A DNA stretch of 17,372 bases from Savagea sp. (GTDB lineage: Bacteria > Bacillota > Bacilli > Bacillales_A > Planococcaceae), in NCBI GenBank assembly GCA_030152265.1, contig JASLHQ010000042.1, positions 1 through 17,372 of the forward strand. Reading direction: 5' to 3'. The notes below the pieces were generated by a model, which ran no database searches, had not been told where the DNA came from, and saw only the letters and a list, made by a program, of their open reading frames with translations. The position numbers were made by a program, and so were the translations under genes. Positions 1-7,638 of this stretch are shown in pieces (position 1 is the first letter of the stretch; every line of letters starts with the position of its first letter).

Positions 1-1637
1 TGTTTTTGTTTCGTCAAGTTGATCGTTAAATCATTTTCACGTGTATTTTCACCGACGATCATTCCTGCATAAATCGGCGTGCCTGCTTCTACGAACATCG
101 TTCCACGATCTTCGAGTTGCATAACACTGTAAGCTGTAACGACACCGTTCTCCATTGAAACGAGCGCTCCGTTACGTCTTCCTCCAATTTTAGCATTAAT
201 ATATGGTTTATATGTGTCAAATGTGTGATTGATAATACCGTATCCGCGAGTCAATGTTAAAAACTCTGTCGTATATCCGATCAATCCACGTGCAGGCACT
301 AAAAAGACGACGCGCACTTGACCGTTACCGCTATTGATCATATCGAGCATTTCACCTTTACGTTGGCCGAGAGACTCGATGACGCCACCTGAATATTCTT
401 CTGGAACGTCGATTTGAACGCGTTCGAACGGTTCACATTTTACACCGTCAATTTCACGGATGATGACTTCTGGTTTTGACACTTGAAGTTCATATCCTTC
501 ACGACGCATATTTTCGATTAAAATCGATAAGTGGAGCTCTCCACGTCCTGAAACGATCCATGCATCTGGTGAAGCAGTCGGCTCTACGCGGAGCGATACG
601 TCTGTTTCAAGCTGTTGTTCAAGGCGTTCTTCTACTTTACGCGCTGTGATCCATTTTCCTTCTTTTCCAGCGAACGGACTGTTGTTCACGAGGAATGTCA
701 TTTGTAATGTCGGCTCGTCAATATGAAGCTCTGGTAACGCTTCTTGATGACCGACTGGACAAATTGTCTCCCCTACGTCGATATCTTCCATTCCGGAAAC
801 CGCTACTAAATCTCCAGCGAATGCTTCTTGAATTTCAATACGCTGCAAGCCGAGGAAGCCGTACATTTTCGTTACACGGAACTGTTTCACTGAACCGTCA
901 CGTTTTAATAAAGCAACTTGTTCTCCGACTTTCATCGAACCGCGGAAAATACGTCCGATACCGATACGTCCGACGTAGTCGTTGTAGTCTAATAATGAGA
1001 CTTGGAACTGAAGTGGTTCTTCACTGTTATCGATCGGTGCTGGAATATGTTCGATGATCGCATCGTACAAATCTTGCAACGTTTCTTTTTGTGCTTCTGG
1101 TTCTGGATCTAAACTTGCTGTACCGTTAAATCCTGAAGCGTACACGACTGGGAATTCTAATTGGTCGTCGTTTGCGTCTAATTCGATAAAGAGTTCGAGC
1201 ACTTCATCGACAACTGCTTCTGGACGCACGAAATCGCGGTCAATTTTATTGACGACGACAATCGGCTGAAGATTCGCTTCCAACGCTTTCTTTAATACGA
1301 AACGAGTTTGAGGCATACATCCTTCGAACGCATCGACAACGAGAATAACACCGTCCACCATGCGCAAGATTCGCTCTACTTCTCCCCCAAAATCCGCGTG
1401 ACCAGGTGTGTCTAAAATATTAATTTTCTTATCTTTATAATGAACCGCCGTATTTTTCGCTAAAATCGTAATACCGCGCTCTTTTTCAATATCATCCGAG
1501 TCCATCGCACGATCATCGACATGCTCATTTTCTCTAAAGATTCCTGATTGCTTTAACAACTGATCGACTAATGTCGTTTTACCATGATCGACGTGAGCGA
1601 TGATGGCGATGTTTCTAATGTCTGAACGTTCTTTCAT
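1..1637 (-). CDS. typA: TypA/BipA ribosome-associated translational GTPase (3' end outside window)
   Basis: Translational GTPase of the EF-G/LepA superfamily that binds the ribosome and helps 50S assembly and stress or cold growth. The protein starts MKERSDIRNIAIIAHVDHGK. The G1 P-loop is AHVDHGKTT (residues 14-22), the switch I RGIT motif is at 54-57, G3 DTPGH at 76-80 and G4 NKID at 130-133. The reading frame stays open to the left edge, where the C-terminal part still matches the family (FVEAGTPIYAGMIVGENTRE). About 545 codons are visible of a family length near 610, so roughly 65 residues lie beyond position 1. The ATG at 1637 follows a modest purine-rich site (GAGAAGAG). It is divergent from a ylaF-like gene, and typA (ylaG) lies beside ylaF in Bacillus subtilis too. 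Family assignment is secure. Confidence 0.96.
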   Translation of the reverse strand, partial: MKERSDIRNIAIIAHVDHGKTTLVDQLLKQSGIFRENEHVDDRAMDSDDIEKERGITILAKNTAVHYKDKKINILDTPGHADFGGEVERILRMVDGVILVVDAFEGCMPQTRFVLKKALEANLQPIVVVNKIDRDFVRPEAVVDEVLELFIELDANDDQLEFPVVYASGFNGTASLDPEPEAQKETLQDLYDAIIEHIPAPIDNSEEPLQFQVSLLDYNDYVGRIGIGRIFRGSMKVGEQVALLKRDGSVKQFRVTKMYGFLGLQRIEIQEAFAGDLVAVSGMEDIDVGETICPVGHQEALPELHIDEPTLQMTFLVNNSPFAGKEGKWITARKVEERLEQQLETDVSLRVEPTASPDAWIVSGRGELHLSILIENMRREGYELQVSKPEVIIREIDGVKCEPFERVQIDVPEEYSGGVIESLGQRKGEMLDMINSGNGQVRVVFLVPARGLIGYTTEFLTLTRGYGIINHTFDTYKPYINAKIGGRRNGALVSMENGVVTAYSVMQLEDRGTMFVEAGTPIYAGMIVGENTRENDLTINLTKQK

Positions 1638-1684
1638 TTCTCTTCTCAACTCCGTTTATCTTTTATCATCTCTTTAACTGTGTT

Positions 1685-1711
1685 ATTATAACACATGAAT
1701 CTACATATCAA
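1685..1711 (-). promoter_or_regulatory. Probable sigma-A promoter of typA, overlapped by a palindrome
   Basis: Read on the minus strand, TATAAT (plus 1685-1690) is preceded by TG one base away, an extended -10. A weak -35 (TTGATA, plus 1706-1711, 15-bp spacer) lies upstream. The -10 is embedded in a perfect inverted repeat with 8-bp arms (TGTGTTAT-T-ATAACACA, 1679-1695). The call is from motif matching only. Confidence 0.5.
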
Positions 1712-1741
1712 AACAAGCGATACTCAGAAGGAGGCATTTTT

Positions 1742-1927
1742 TTGAAAAATATTCAATGGATTTTCGTCCTTTACTCATTTTTAGCTGTCTCATCGATGTG
1801 CGCAATCGGCGTCGGCGTCGCAGAAAAGTCACCGTTGACGATCATCATCTCTTCTATTTTAGTCCTCGTCTTCATGGGACTCGGATTTATGAAAAAGAAA
1901 AAATTACGCGAACAAGGACTACTTTAA
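1742..1927 (+). CDS. ylaF: YlaF-like small membrane protein (DUF5325-type)
   Basis: A 61-residue protein with two hydrophobic segments, roughly residues 6-27 and 31-49, ending in a basic tail (KKKKLREQ). It is therefore probably a two-helix membrane hairpin. Length, the opening MKNIQWIFVLYSFLA and the position divergent from typA fit B. subtilis YlaF, recalled from memory rather than aligned. The biochemical role is unknown. The start is TTG, supported by a strong AAGGAGG at 1728-1734 with a 7-nt spacer. No other start competes. A good intrinsic terminator follows directly, so it is probably a single-gene transcript. Confidence that it is a real gene is high; the family name is less certain. 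Confidence 0.75.
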   Translation: MKNIQWIFVLYSFLAVSSMCAIGVGVAEKSPLTIIISSILVLVFMGLGFMKKKKLREQGLL

Positions 1928-1942
1928 ATGAAACGAAGCGCG

Positions 1943-1978
1943 ACGCATGGAATCTCCTCTGATTCTATGCGTTTTTTT
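1943..1978 (+). terminator. Intrinsic terminator of ylaF
   Basis: The arms ACGCATGGAATC (1943-1954) and GATTCTATGCGT (1961-1972) pair over 12 bp with one G-U pair and a 6-nt loop, followed by a T tract to 1978. It lies 15 nt after the ylaF stop. Confidence 0.9.
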
Positions 1979-2171
1979 ACGTCATGAAATAATCGTAAAA
2001 ACTTTCTACTCCGAAGAGATTGCAATGGGATGAGCGAAACGACTACTACTCGCTCGTCTCCTAACGATATGTTAACAATTCCAAACAATATACGATGACG
2101 TATGTCGTTTTTTTACGTTGTGGAGTAAAATAGAAATCGTACGTATTTTTTTAAGAAAGGAAGTGAAACCG

Positions 2172-3098
2172 ATGATCGAACTGATTGCAACAGCCGAGTC
2201 GGTGGAACAAAGTAAGCAATTAATTGACGCAGGTGTCGATTATTTGTACGTGGGAGAAGATGAATTTGGTTTACGCCTTCCCCATTCATTCTCTTTAGAA
2301 GAAATAGGTCAAGTGGTGGAAATTGCACATGCAGCGAATAAAAAAGTAATCGTCGCTGTGAACGCCCTCTTCCATAATGACCGCATTGAAAAATTGAAAG
2401 ACTATCTCACAGAATTAGAGCGTCTCAACGTAGATGCGATTACGACGGGGGACCCAGGAGCAGTTCGTATTTTACAAAAAAACGAATTTAACTTGGACTA
2501 CATTTACGACGCGCAAACGCTCGTCACGAACTCTACACAAATTAACTTTTGGGGAAAACGTGGCGCAATCGCTGGCGTCTTAGCACGCGAATTGACGTTT
2601 GAAGAATTACAAGTCCTCGCAGAGAATGTCATCATTCCAGTAGAGATACTCGTCTACGGCGCAACTTGTATTCACCAATCAAAACGAAAGCTCGTTCAAA
2701 ACTACTTCAACTACGTCGATCAAGATGTACCAGAATCGATGGAAAGCCGCGAACTGTTCTTATCGGAAAGCAATGAAGAAAACCATTACTCAATTTATGA
2801 AGATATGAACGGAACGCACGTTTTCGCAACCGACGACGTCAACTTGATGACGCAATTAGATAAATTAGTCGACCTCGGCTTAAAACAATGGAAATTGGAC
2901 GGCATTTTTTCACCAGGTGAAAACTTCGTCAAAATCGTCAAATTGTTCGATGAAGCCCGCACTCATTTCCAAAACGGAACGTGGACAGAAGAAGTGATGC
3001 ATGCATTAAACGAAAAACTTCACGACTTACATCCACCACACCGCTCATTAGATGAAGGATTTTTCTTAAAAGATCCAGACTCGATTGAATCAAAATAA
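2172..3098 (+). CDS. trhP1: Peptidase U32-family tRNA hydroxylation protein, YrrN/TrhP1 type
   Basis: A 308-residue U32-family protein. The U32 name reflects old collagenase annotations. In B. subtilis the yrrN and yrrO products are needed, with prephenate-derived chemistry, for 5-hydroxyuridine at tRNA position 34. Visible family features include VGEDEFGLRLP near residue 34, AVNALFHND near 67, the GDPGAVRIL segment and the pattern GATCIHQSKRKL around 163. It has a single cysteine (C166) where the partner gene has a four-Cys set, so it probably cannot hold the Fe-S cluster alone. The ATG at 2172 is chosen because AAAGGAAGTG precedes it (2156-2165). An upstream in-frame TTG at 2118 lacks support. 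A possible -10 (TAAAAT, 2126-2131) has no clear -35. The next gene starts 16 nt downstream, so the two form an operon. Confidence 0.88.
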   Translation: MIELIATAESVEQSKQLIDAGVDYLYVGEDEFGLRLPHSFSLEEIGQVVEIAHAANKKVIVAVNALFHNDRIEKLKDYLTELERLNVDAITTGDPGAVRILQKNEFNLDYIYDAQTLVTNSTQINFWGKRGAIAGVLARELTFEELQVLAENVIIPVEILVYGATCIHQSKRKLVQNYFNYVDQDVPESMESRELFLSESNEENHYSIYEDMNGTHVFATDDVNLMTQLDKLVDLGLKQWKLDGIFSPGENFVKIVKLFDEARTHFQNGTWTEEVMHALNEKLHDLHPPHRSLDEGFFLKDPDSIESK

Positions 3099-3114
3099 GA
3101 AAGGACGATCCACT

Positions 3115-4362
3115 ATGACAAAACGTGTCATTACGAAAAAGCCTGAAGTGTTATCACCCGCAGGCACATTAGAAAAATTAAAAATGGCGATCATTTACGG
3201 CGCAGATGCTGTATTTATCGGAGGAGAAGCGTACGGACTTCGCAGTCGTGCTGGAAACTTCAGCTACGATGAAATGCGTGAAGCGCGCGCGTTCGCGGAC
3301 AAATACGGCGCAAAAATTTACGTGACGGCAAATATCGTCGCACACGAAGGAGATACGGAAGGGGCGGACGAATTTTTCCAAACGTTGAAAGAAATCGGCA
3401 TCGATGCGGTCATCGTATCCGACCCTGCATTGATTGAAATTTGTGCTACTGCCGCTCCTGGACTTCCAATCCACTTATCGACACAAGCTTCAGCGACGAA
3501 CTACGAAACGTTGAACTTCTGGAAAGATGAAGGACTCGAGCGTATCGTGCTCGCTCGTGAAGTCGGCATGGATGAAATTAACGAAATGCAAAAGCATACA
3601 GACGTTGAAATCGAAGTGTTCATCCACGGTGCGATGTGTATTTCTTACTCTGGTCGTTGCGTGCTCTCAAACTACATGTCAGACCGCGACGCGAACCGCG
3701 GTGGTTGTTCACAATCATGCCGTTGGAAATACGACATTTTCGAAATGCCGGAACCAGGTGAGAAAAACTCACACCTCGCTGGACTTTCTGAAGAAGAATT
3801 GGAAGCTTTCTCGATGAGTTCTGTCGATATGGCGATGATTCGTCACATTCCAGAAATTGTCGAAAGCGGTGTCGAAAGTTTAAAAATTGAAGGACGTATG
3901 AAATCGATTCACTACGTATCGACTGTTTCAAACGTTTACCGTGCAGCGATCGACGCATACTGTGCAGACCCGGACAACTACGTCTTCAACCAGGCGTGGG
4001 AAGACGAGCTTTGGAAAGTGGCGCAGCGTGAATTAGCGAGCGGCTTCTATTGGGGAACACCGACAGAAAACGAACAACTTTTCGGTAAACCACGACGCAT
4101 TCCACGTTACCAATTCGTCGGTCAAGTGCTCGACTACGACGAAGAAACACAAATCGCGACGATTCAACAACGCAACAACTTCGGTATTGGCGACGATATC
4201 GAGTTTTACGGACCTGGCTTCCGTCATTCTTACGAAACAGTTGAACAACTATGGGATGAAGATGGCGAAGAGATTGATCGTGCGCGCAATGCGATGATGA
4301 TTTGTAAAATGAAAGTGAATACGCCTGTTCAAAAGTACGACATGATTCGAAAACAGCGTTAA
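3115..4362 (+). CDS. trhP2: Peptidase U32-family tRNA hydroxylation protein, YrrO/TrhP2 type
   Basis: A 415-residue U32-family protein, the larger partner of the yrrN/yrrO pair that makes ho5U34 in tRNA, which lets one tRNA read more wobble codons. The N-terminal half begins PEVLSPAGTLEKLKMAI and contains GADAVFIGGEAYGLR. The centre holds the conserved cysteines C175, C182, C198 and C202 (MCISYSGRC, then GGCSQSCRW), the expected 4Fe-4S ligands of this family. A following segment has ESLKIEGRMKS. The C-terminal region (about 330-415) contains FVGQVLDYDEETQ, a small beta-rich domain usual in the long U32 proteins. The start is ATG with AGAAAGGA 9 nt upstream, and trhP1 ends 16 nt before. In B. 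subtilis trmR (yrrM) precedes this pair; here it does not. Confidence 0.92.
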   Translation: MTKRVITKKPEVLSPAGTLEKLKMAIIYGADAVFIGGEAYGLRSRAGNFSYDEMREARAFADKYGAKIYVTANIVAHEGDTEGADEFFQTLKEIGIDAVIVSDPALIEICATAAPGLPIHLSTQASATNYETLNFWKDEGLERIVLAREVGMDEINEMQKHTDVEIEVFIHGAMCISYSGRCVLSNYMSDRDANRGGCSQSCRWKYDIFEMPEPGEKNSHLAGLSEEELEAFSMSSVDMAMIRHIPEIVESGVESLKIEGRMKSIHYVSTVSNVYRAAIDAYCADPDNYVFNQAWEDELWKVAQRELASGFYWGTPTENEQLFGKPRRIPRYQFVGQVLDYDEETQIATIQQRNNFGIGDDIEFYGPGFRHSYETVEQLWDEDGEEIDRARNAMMICKMKVNTPVQKYDMIRKQR

Positions 4363-4398
4363 CGAGAACATATCGCAACAAATTTTTATAACGACGAA

Positions 4399-4446
4399 AA
4401 CACCTTCAACGGAGTGCTTCATGAGTACTCACGCTGAAGGTGTTTT
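4399..4446. terminator. Bidirectional terminator between trhP2 and the histidine kinase gene
   Basis: The outer stem pairs AACACCTTCA (4399-4408) with TGAAGGTGTT (4435-4444) over 10 bp. An inner GAGT/ACTC helix extends it. T tracts flank it on the plus side (TTTT) and, on the minus side, the AAAA before 4401. It ends the converging plus-strand trhP operon and the minus-strand kinase transcript. Confidence 0.85.
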
Positions 4447-4463
4447 ATTGTTGCACATATATT

Positions 4464-5552
4464 TTATTTCGTTTCGATCGGAATGCGCAGTTCGAATGTG
4501 TTCGTCGGTTCGGTCGGGACGTATTGTAAATCTCCGCCCATTTTACGACTCATCTCTTTCGCAATCGCAAGTCCGAGTCCACGCCCTCCCGTTTCGTCGT
4601 TGCGTGACGCATCGACTCGGTAAAAGCGGTTGAACAGTTGCGCGCGATGTTCTTCTTTAATGACGGGACCTGGTCCAGAAACGGCGAGCACGTATTCCGT
4701 ATCCACTCGTTTTCCGGTGATCGTAATCGGCCCGACACCGTCATAATATTGAATCGCATTGTCGACTAAATTCGTCAAAATATGATGCAATCCTTCTTTC
4801 AATGTGTAAAGCTCTATCGGCTCGACATCGATGTGTAACGCAATGTCATTTTTCGTTAAACTCACTTGGAACAACGTGTACATTTTTTCTACTTCTTGTT
4901 GAATATCGAGCCGCTCACGCGTCATCGTATCGTTCGATAAATGGTCGATCGCTGTTAAGTCATCCAACTGTTCGACCATTTTCGTCACGCGTTCCGTCTC
5001 TTCGATGAGCGAGCGATAAATGGCGACGTCCCCTTCGATGACACCGGACTCCATCGCTTTTAAATAACCGGCGATGTTCGTAAGCGGCGTCCGAATTTCG
5101 TGGGATAAATCAGTCGTCAATTTTTTACGCTCTTGCTCATTCGATTCGAGCTGTTCCATAAGCGCGTTAAATTGTAACAGCAACTGACCGATTTCGTCAT
5201 TTTCGCGTTTCGGTTGAAGCTTCGCAGGGTATAGTCCGCGTTTCACCATTTCCATCGCTTCGATTAAATCGTTAATCGGACCTGCAATGCGACGTGTAAA
5301 GTGCATTTGAAGCAAGCTGCTAATGATGATGCCGATCGACGTAATGATGAATAAATATTGAAACAAGGTCGCGTTAAAAAACTCATTGCGATGAGCTTCC
5401 GACGGACCGAGATGTTCGACGAGCATGCACGCTGTATTGTAGATCGTATAACTGCTCACGGTGAGCGCTACCGCCATAACCGCAATATTGACGAATGTTA
5501 AGCGCCAAAGAAAGCTGCCGGACAATACAGAAAGTGCTTTACGCTTGCTCAT
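4464..5552 (-). CDS. Membrane sensor histidine kinase with aberrant G1 box
   Basis: A HisKA/HATPase_c kinase of 362 residues from the ATG at 5552; a TTG at 5558 would add two. In numbering from the TTG: TM1 is about 16-38, then a short extracytoplasmic loop of about 30 residues, TM2 about 66-86, and HAMP about 88-140 ending in a helix. The H-box is DLSHEIRTPL with phospho-acceptor His153. The N-box NLVDNAIQY, F-box LFNRFYRVD and G2 box GGRGLGLAIA are present. The G1 box is abnormal: where DxGxG is expected the protein reads AVSGPGPVIKEE, with no Asp. The reading frame is continuous, so this is not an obvious frameshift. The start overlaps the regulator gene by 14 nt, so the pair is translationally coupled. 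The signal is not identifiable; context suggests a redox or envelope cue. Confidence 0.93.
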   Translation of the reverse strand: MSKRKALSVLSGSFLWRLTFVNIAVMAVALTVSSYTIYNTACMLVEHLGPSEAHRNEFFNATLFQYLFIITSIGIIISSLLQMHFTRRIAGPINDLIEAMEMVKRGLYPAKLQPKRENDEIGQLLLQFNALMEQLESNEQERKKLTTDLSHEIRTPLTNIAGYLKAMESGVIEGDVAIYRSLIEETERVTKMVEQLDDLTAIDHLSNDTMTRERLDIQQEVEKMYTLFQVSLTKNDIALHIDVEPIELYTLKEGLHHILTNLVDNAIQYYDGVGPITITGKRVDTEYVLAVSGPGPVIKEEHRAQLFNRFYRVDASRNDETGGRGLGLAIAKEMSRKMGGDLQYVPTEPTNTFELRIPIETK

Positions 5553-6228
5553 GGACAAATTTATATCCCATACCGCGCACTGTGACGATGCGCTTCGGTT
5601 GAGATGGGATATCCTCTATTTTTTCGCGCAATTTTTTAATGTGCGCATCGATCGTCCGGTCCAACACGTCCCGCTCATCGTACGGATACATTTGTTCGAT
5701 AAGCTGCTCACGCGTCATGACGATTTGCGGATTTTTCATAAAGCAATACAATAAATCAAATTCATGTTTCGTCAACTGCACTTCTTTCCCTCGCAAAATG
5801 ACTTCGCGACGATTCGGATGCAAAACGAGTTCATCCGACGCGATTTTTTTGCACGTCGAACCGCTCCGGCGAATCCCTGCTTTCACGTAAGCGACAATTT
5901 CAGACGGTTCAAACGGCTTCGTCACGTAGTTGTCCGCTCCGATATCGAGCCCTTCGATACGGTCATCCGTCTGCGCTTTCGCCGATAACATAATGACCGT
6001 CGCATCGCTTTTTTTCTCGTGACGCAACCATTTGCAAAACTCTTCCCCTGACATGCGAGGCATCATCCGATCTAAAATGATGACACACGGTTGGTCGCGC
6101 TCGTATTTTTCCTGCGCTTCTTTTCCATCGACTGCTTCAACGACATCGTACTGTTCTTTTTCTAAATAAATTTTTAATAAGTTGCGAATCATCGCATCAT
6201 CTTCTACGACGAGTACTGTCTCTTTCAA
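5539..6228 (-). CDS. OmpR/PhoB-family response regulator
   Basis: The partner of the adjacent kinase, 229 residues. The receiver domain (about 1-115) shows the acidic cluster EDD (9-11), phospho-acceptor Asp53 in VIILDRMMP and the switch Lys104 in VTKPFEP. The DNA-binding winged helix (about 130-225) contains LTKHEFDLLYC, the recognition-helix region DVLDRTIDAHIKKLREKI and the terminal VRGMGYKF. I place the start at TTG 6228 because GAGGTGA (6234-6240) then sits 5 nt upstream; the GTG at 6237 lies inside that ribosome binding site. The receiver is not clearly ResD-like in sequence, so I give no symbol. A terminator-like hairpin lies just before it, so expression may be partly uncoupled from resA. 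Confidence 0.93.
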   Translation of the reverse strand: MKETVLVVEDDAMIRNLLKIYLEKEQYDVVEAVDGKEAQEKYERDQPCVIILDRMMPRMSGEEFCKWLRHEKKSDATVIMLSAKAQTDDRIEGLDIGADNYVTKPFEPSEIVAYVKAGIRRSGSTCKKIASDELVLHPNRREVILRGKEVQLTKHEFDLLYCFMKNPQIVMTREQLIEQMYPYDERDVLDRTIDAHIKKLREKIEDIPSQPKRIVTVRGMGYKFVHEQA

Positions 6229-6244
6229 TGTATTCACCTCGGAT

Positions 6245-6273
6245 AAAAAAGAAGCGAGGACGAGCCTCCCTTC
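6245..6273 (-). terminator. Terminator-like hairpin between resA-type gene and response regulator gene
   Basis: On the minus strand GAAG-G-GAGG and CCTC-G-CTTC pair as two 4-bp helices with one mismatch and a 5-nt loop, followed by six T (plus 6245-6250). It starts 3 nt after the thioredoxin stop codon and ends 5 nt before the regulator's Shine-Dalgarno, so it may terminate or attenuate read-through. Confidence 0.65.
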
Positions 6274-6276
6274 TCT

Positions 6277-6864
6277 TTACTTAATTTTTTCGTATTCTTG
6301 TGCCATCGTATCGTAGTTCATCGCACCGTATGCAATAAACGAAATGACTCCTTCACGATCGATGAAAAATGTCGTCGGAATCGGTTGAATCTTGTACGTT
6401 GCGGCCGTTGCTGAATTGTGATCGAGCAACACGTCGAACGTCAATCCGTAACTGTCGATAAACTCTGGCACGTGATCTTTACTTTTTTCTGTTTCGATTA
6501 AGTTGACAGAGAGTAAATTCGCATCTGTATCTTTGAAAAATTGTTCCATATCCGGCATCTCCGCTCGGCATGGCGGACACCACGTTGCCCAGAAGTTCAA
6601 AATAACTGGTTCCCCTTGGTAATCCGTCAACTTTACTTGTTCCCCTGTCGCTAAATCTTGTACTTCGAAGTTCGGCGCCATATCGCCTACTTTAATGCCG
6701 AACCCTTCAAACGCTTCTTGCTTCGCATTTAATTGCTGTTGTTCTTTTAACAATGCAGCTCGTTGTGCAGCGAGTTGTTTCTCTTCGCTCTTCTCACCAG
6801 TGAACTCGAAAATCGCCCAACCGACCATTAATACGACGACGAGGCCGATAATGATATTTCTCAA
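6277..6864 (-). CDS. ResA/TlpA-type membrane-anchored thiol-disulfide oxidoreductase
   Basis: A 195-residue protein with an uncleaved N-terminal membrane anchor (about 3-20), then a charged K/E/Q/A-rich helix (24-52) that looks like a coiled-coil spacer. A thioredoxin-fold domain follows with NFWATWCPPCRAE (active-site C96 and C99) and the cis-proline loop IPTTFFID (P163). Proteins of this type face outward and reduce the haem-binding cysteines of apocytochrome c, drawing electrons from CcdA, whose gene lies 12 nt upstream. It is longer between anchor and catalytic domain than classical ResA. The start TTG at 6864 follows AAGGAGG with a 7-nt spacer. A StoA-type or general disulfide-reducing role is possible; no resB or resC lies next to it here. 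Confidence 0.88.
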   Translation of the reverse strand: MRNIIIGLVVVLMVGWAIFEFTGEKSEEKQLAAQRAALLKEQQQLNAKQEAFEGFGIKVGDMAPNFEVQDLATGEQVKLTDYQGEPVILNFWATWCPPCRAEMPDMEQFFKDTDANLLSVNLIETEKSKDHVPEFIDSYGLTFDVLLDHNSATAATYKIQPIPTTFFIDREGVISFIAYGAMNYDTMAQEYEKIK

Positions 6865-6876
6865 ATGTCTTCCTCC

Positions 6877-7632
6877 TTATCCTAACTTACTCATCCACGT
6901 ATCTTCTACAAGGTCTAATAAAAACTCCGTAATGCGTGGCATCCAACCGAAGAATAAGACGAGTCCCATTAAAATCATAATGACACCGCCGACTTTCATA
7001 ATCGTTCCACTATGTTTCAAAATCGCGCGTGTTGAACCGATGAAGAATGAAAAGACGAGGAACGGTAACGCAAATCCGATGACGTAAAAGACCGTATATA
7101 AAATACTATACGTCGGATTCGTTGCCGCTAAAAATAAAATGCCTCCGAAAATCGGCCCGATACAAGGTGTCCACCCTGCTGCGAATCCTAGACCGACGAA
7201 AAATGAACCGAGATAGCCCGATTTTGACGGATTCATTTGCATACGTTTTTCCTGCATTAAAAACTTAATTTGAATCCAACCACCGACGAATAGTCCCATA
7301 ACGATGAGTAAAATTCCAGCGAGTCGTTGAATGAGCTTTCCGATTGATCCTTCTAACAATTGACCGATGACATCTCCTAGTAGTGATGCCGCGAATCCTA
7401 AACTAATGAAGACGAGCGAAACACCTAATAGGAAAAAGACGGAGTTCGTTAAAATCTTTTTTCGAATTTGAGGGGTTTGGTCTCCTTGAATTTCTTTCAC
7501 ACTCACTCCTGTAATGTACGATAAATAAGCCGGGAAAATAGGCAGTACACAAGGAGATAAAAATGATAACGCACCTGCTCCGAGCGAGAGTAATAACCCG
7601 AGCAGTAAAGGCGTCGTTGCTGTAAGTTCCAA
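6877..7632 (-). CDS. ccdA: CcdA-type transmembrane thiol-disulfide electron carrier
   Basis: A 251-residue DsbD/CcdA-family protein with six likely membrane helices. It passes electrons from cytoplasmic thioredoxin to extracytoplasmic thioredoxin-like proteins for cytochrome c maturation and, in spore formers, StoA. The paired redox cysteines lie in the two pseudo-symmetrical motifs LSPCVLPIFPAY (C28) and GWTPCIGPIFG (C157). The start is TTG at 7632: the upstream in-frame codons meet a TGA three codons back, and AAGGAAGTGA precedes it. It starts 6 nt after the stop of the upstream membrane protein gene, and the thioredoxin gene follows after 12 nt, so these three genes form one operon. Confidence 0.93.
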   Translation of the reverse strand: MELTATTPLLLGLLLSLGAGALSFLSPCVLPIFPAYLSYITGVSVKEIQGDQTPQIRKKILTNSVFFLLGVSLVFISLGFAASLLGDVIGQLLEGSIGKLIQRLAGILLIVMGLFVGGWIQIKFLMQEKRMQMNPSKSGYLGSFFVGLGFAAGWTPCIGPIFGGILFLAATNPTYSILYTVFYVIGFALPFLVFSFFIGSTRAILKHSGTIMKVGGVIMILMGLVLFFGWMPRITEFLLDLVEDTWMSKLG

Positions 7633-7638
7633 ACGAGG

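Noticed and set aside
695..1269. Plus-strand open frames opposite typA
   Set aside because: They lie antisense to a well-conserved typA frame, have no ribosome binding site logic and encode low-complexity, family-less peptides.
2090..2116. Possible terminator ending in a T run before trhP1
   Set aside because: Only about 4 bp of pairing can be formed before the T run, too weak to call.
2118..2171. Longer N-terminus of trhP1 from a TTG at 2118
   Set aside because: The ATG at 2172 has a proper Shine-Dalgarno, and the added residues are absent from the family start; the extra stretch also overlaps the likely promoter.
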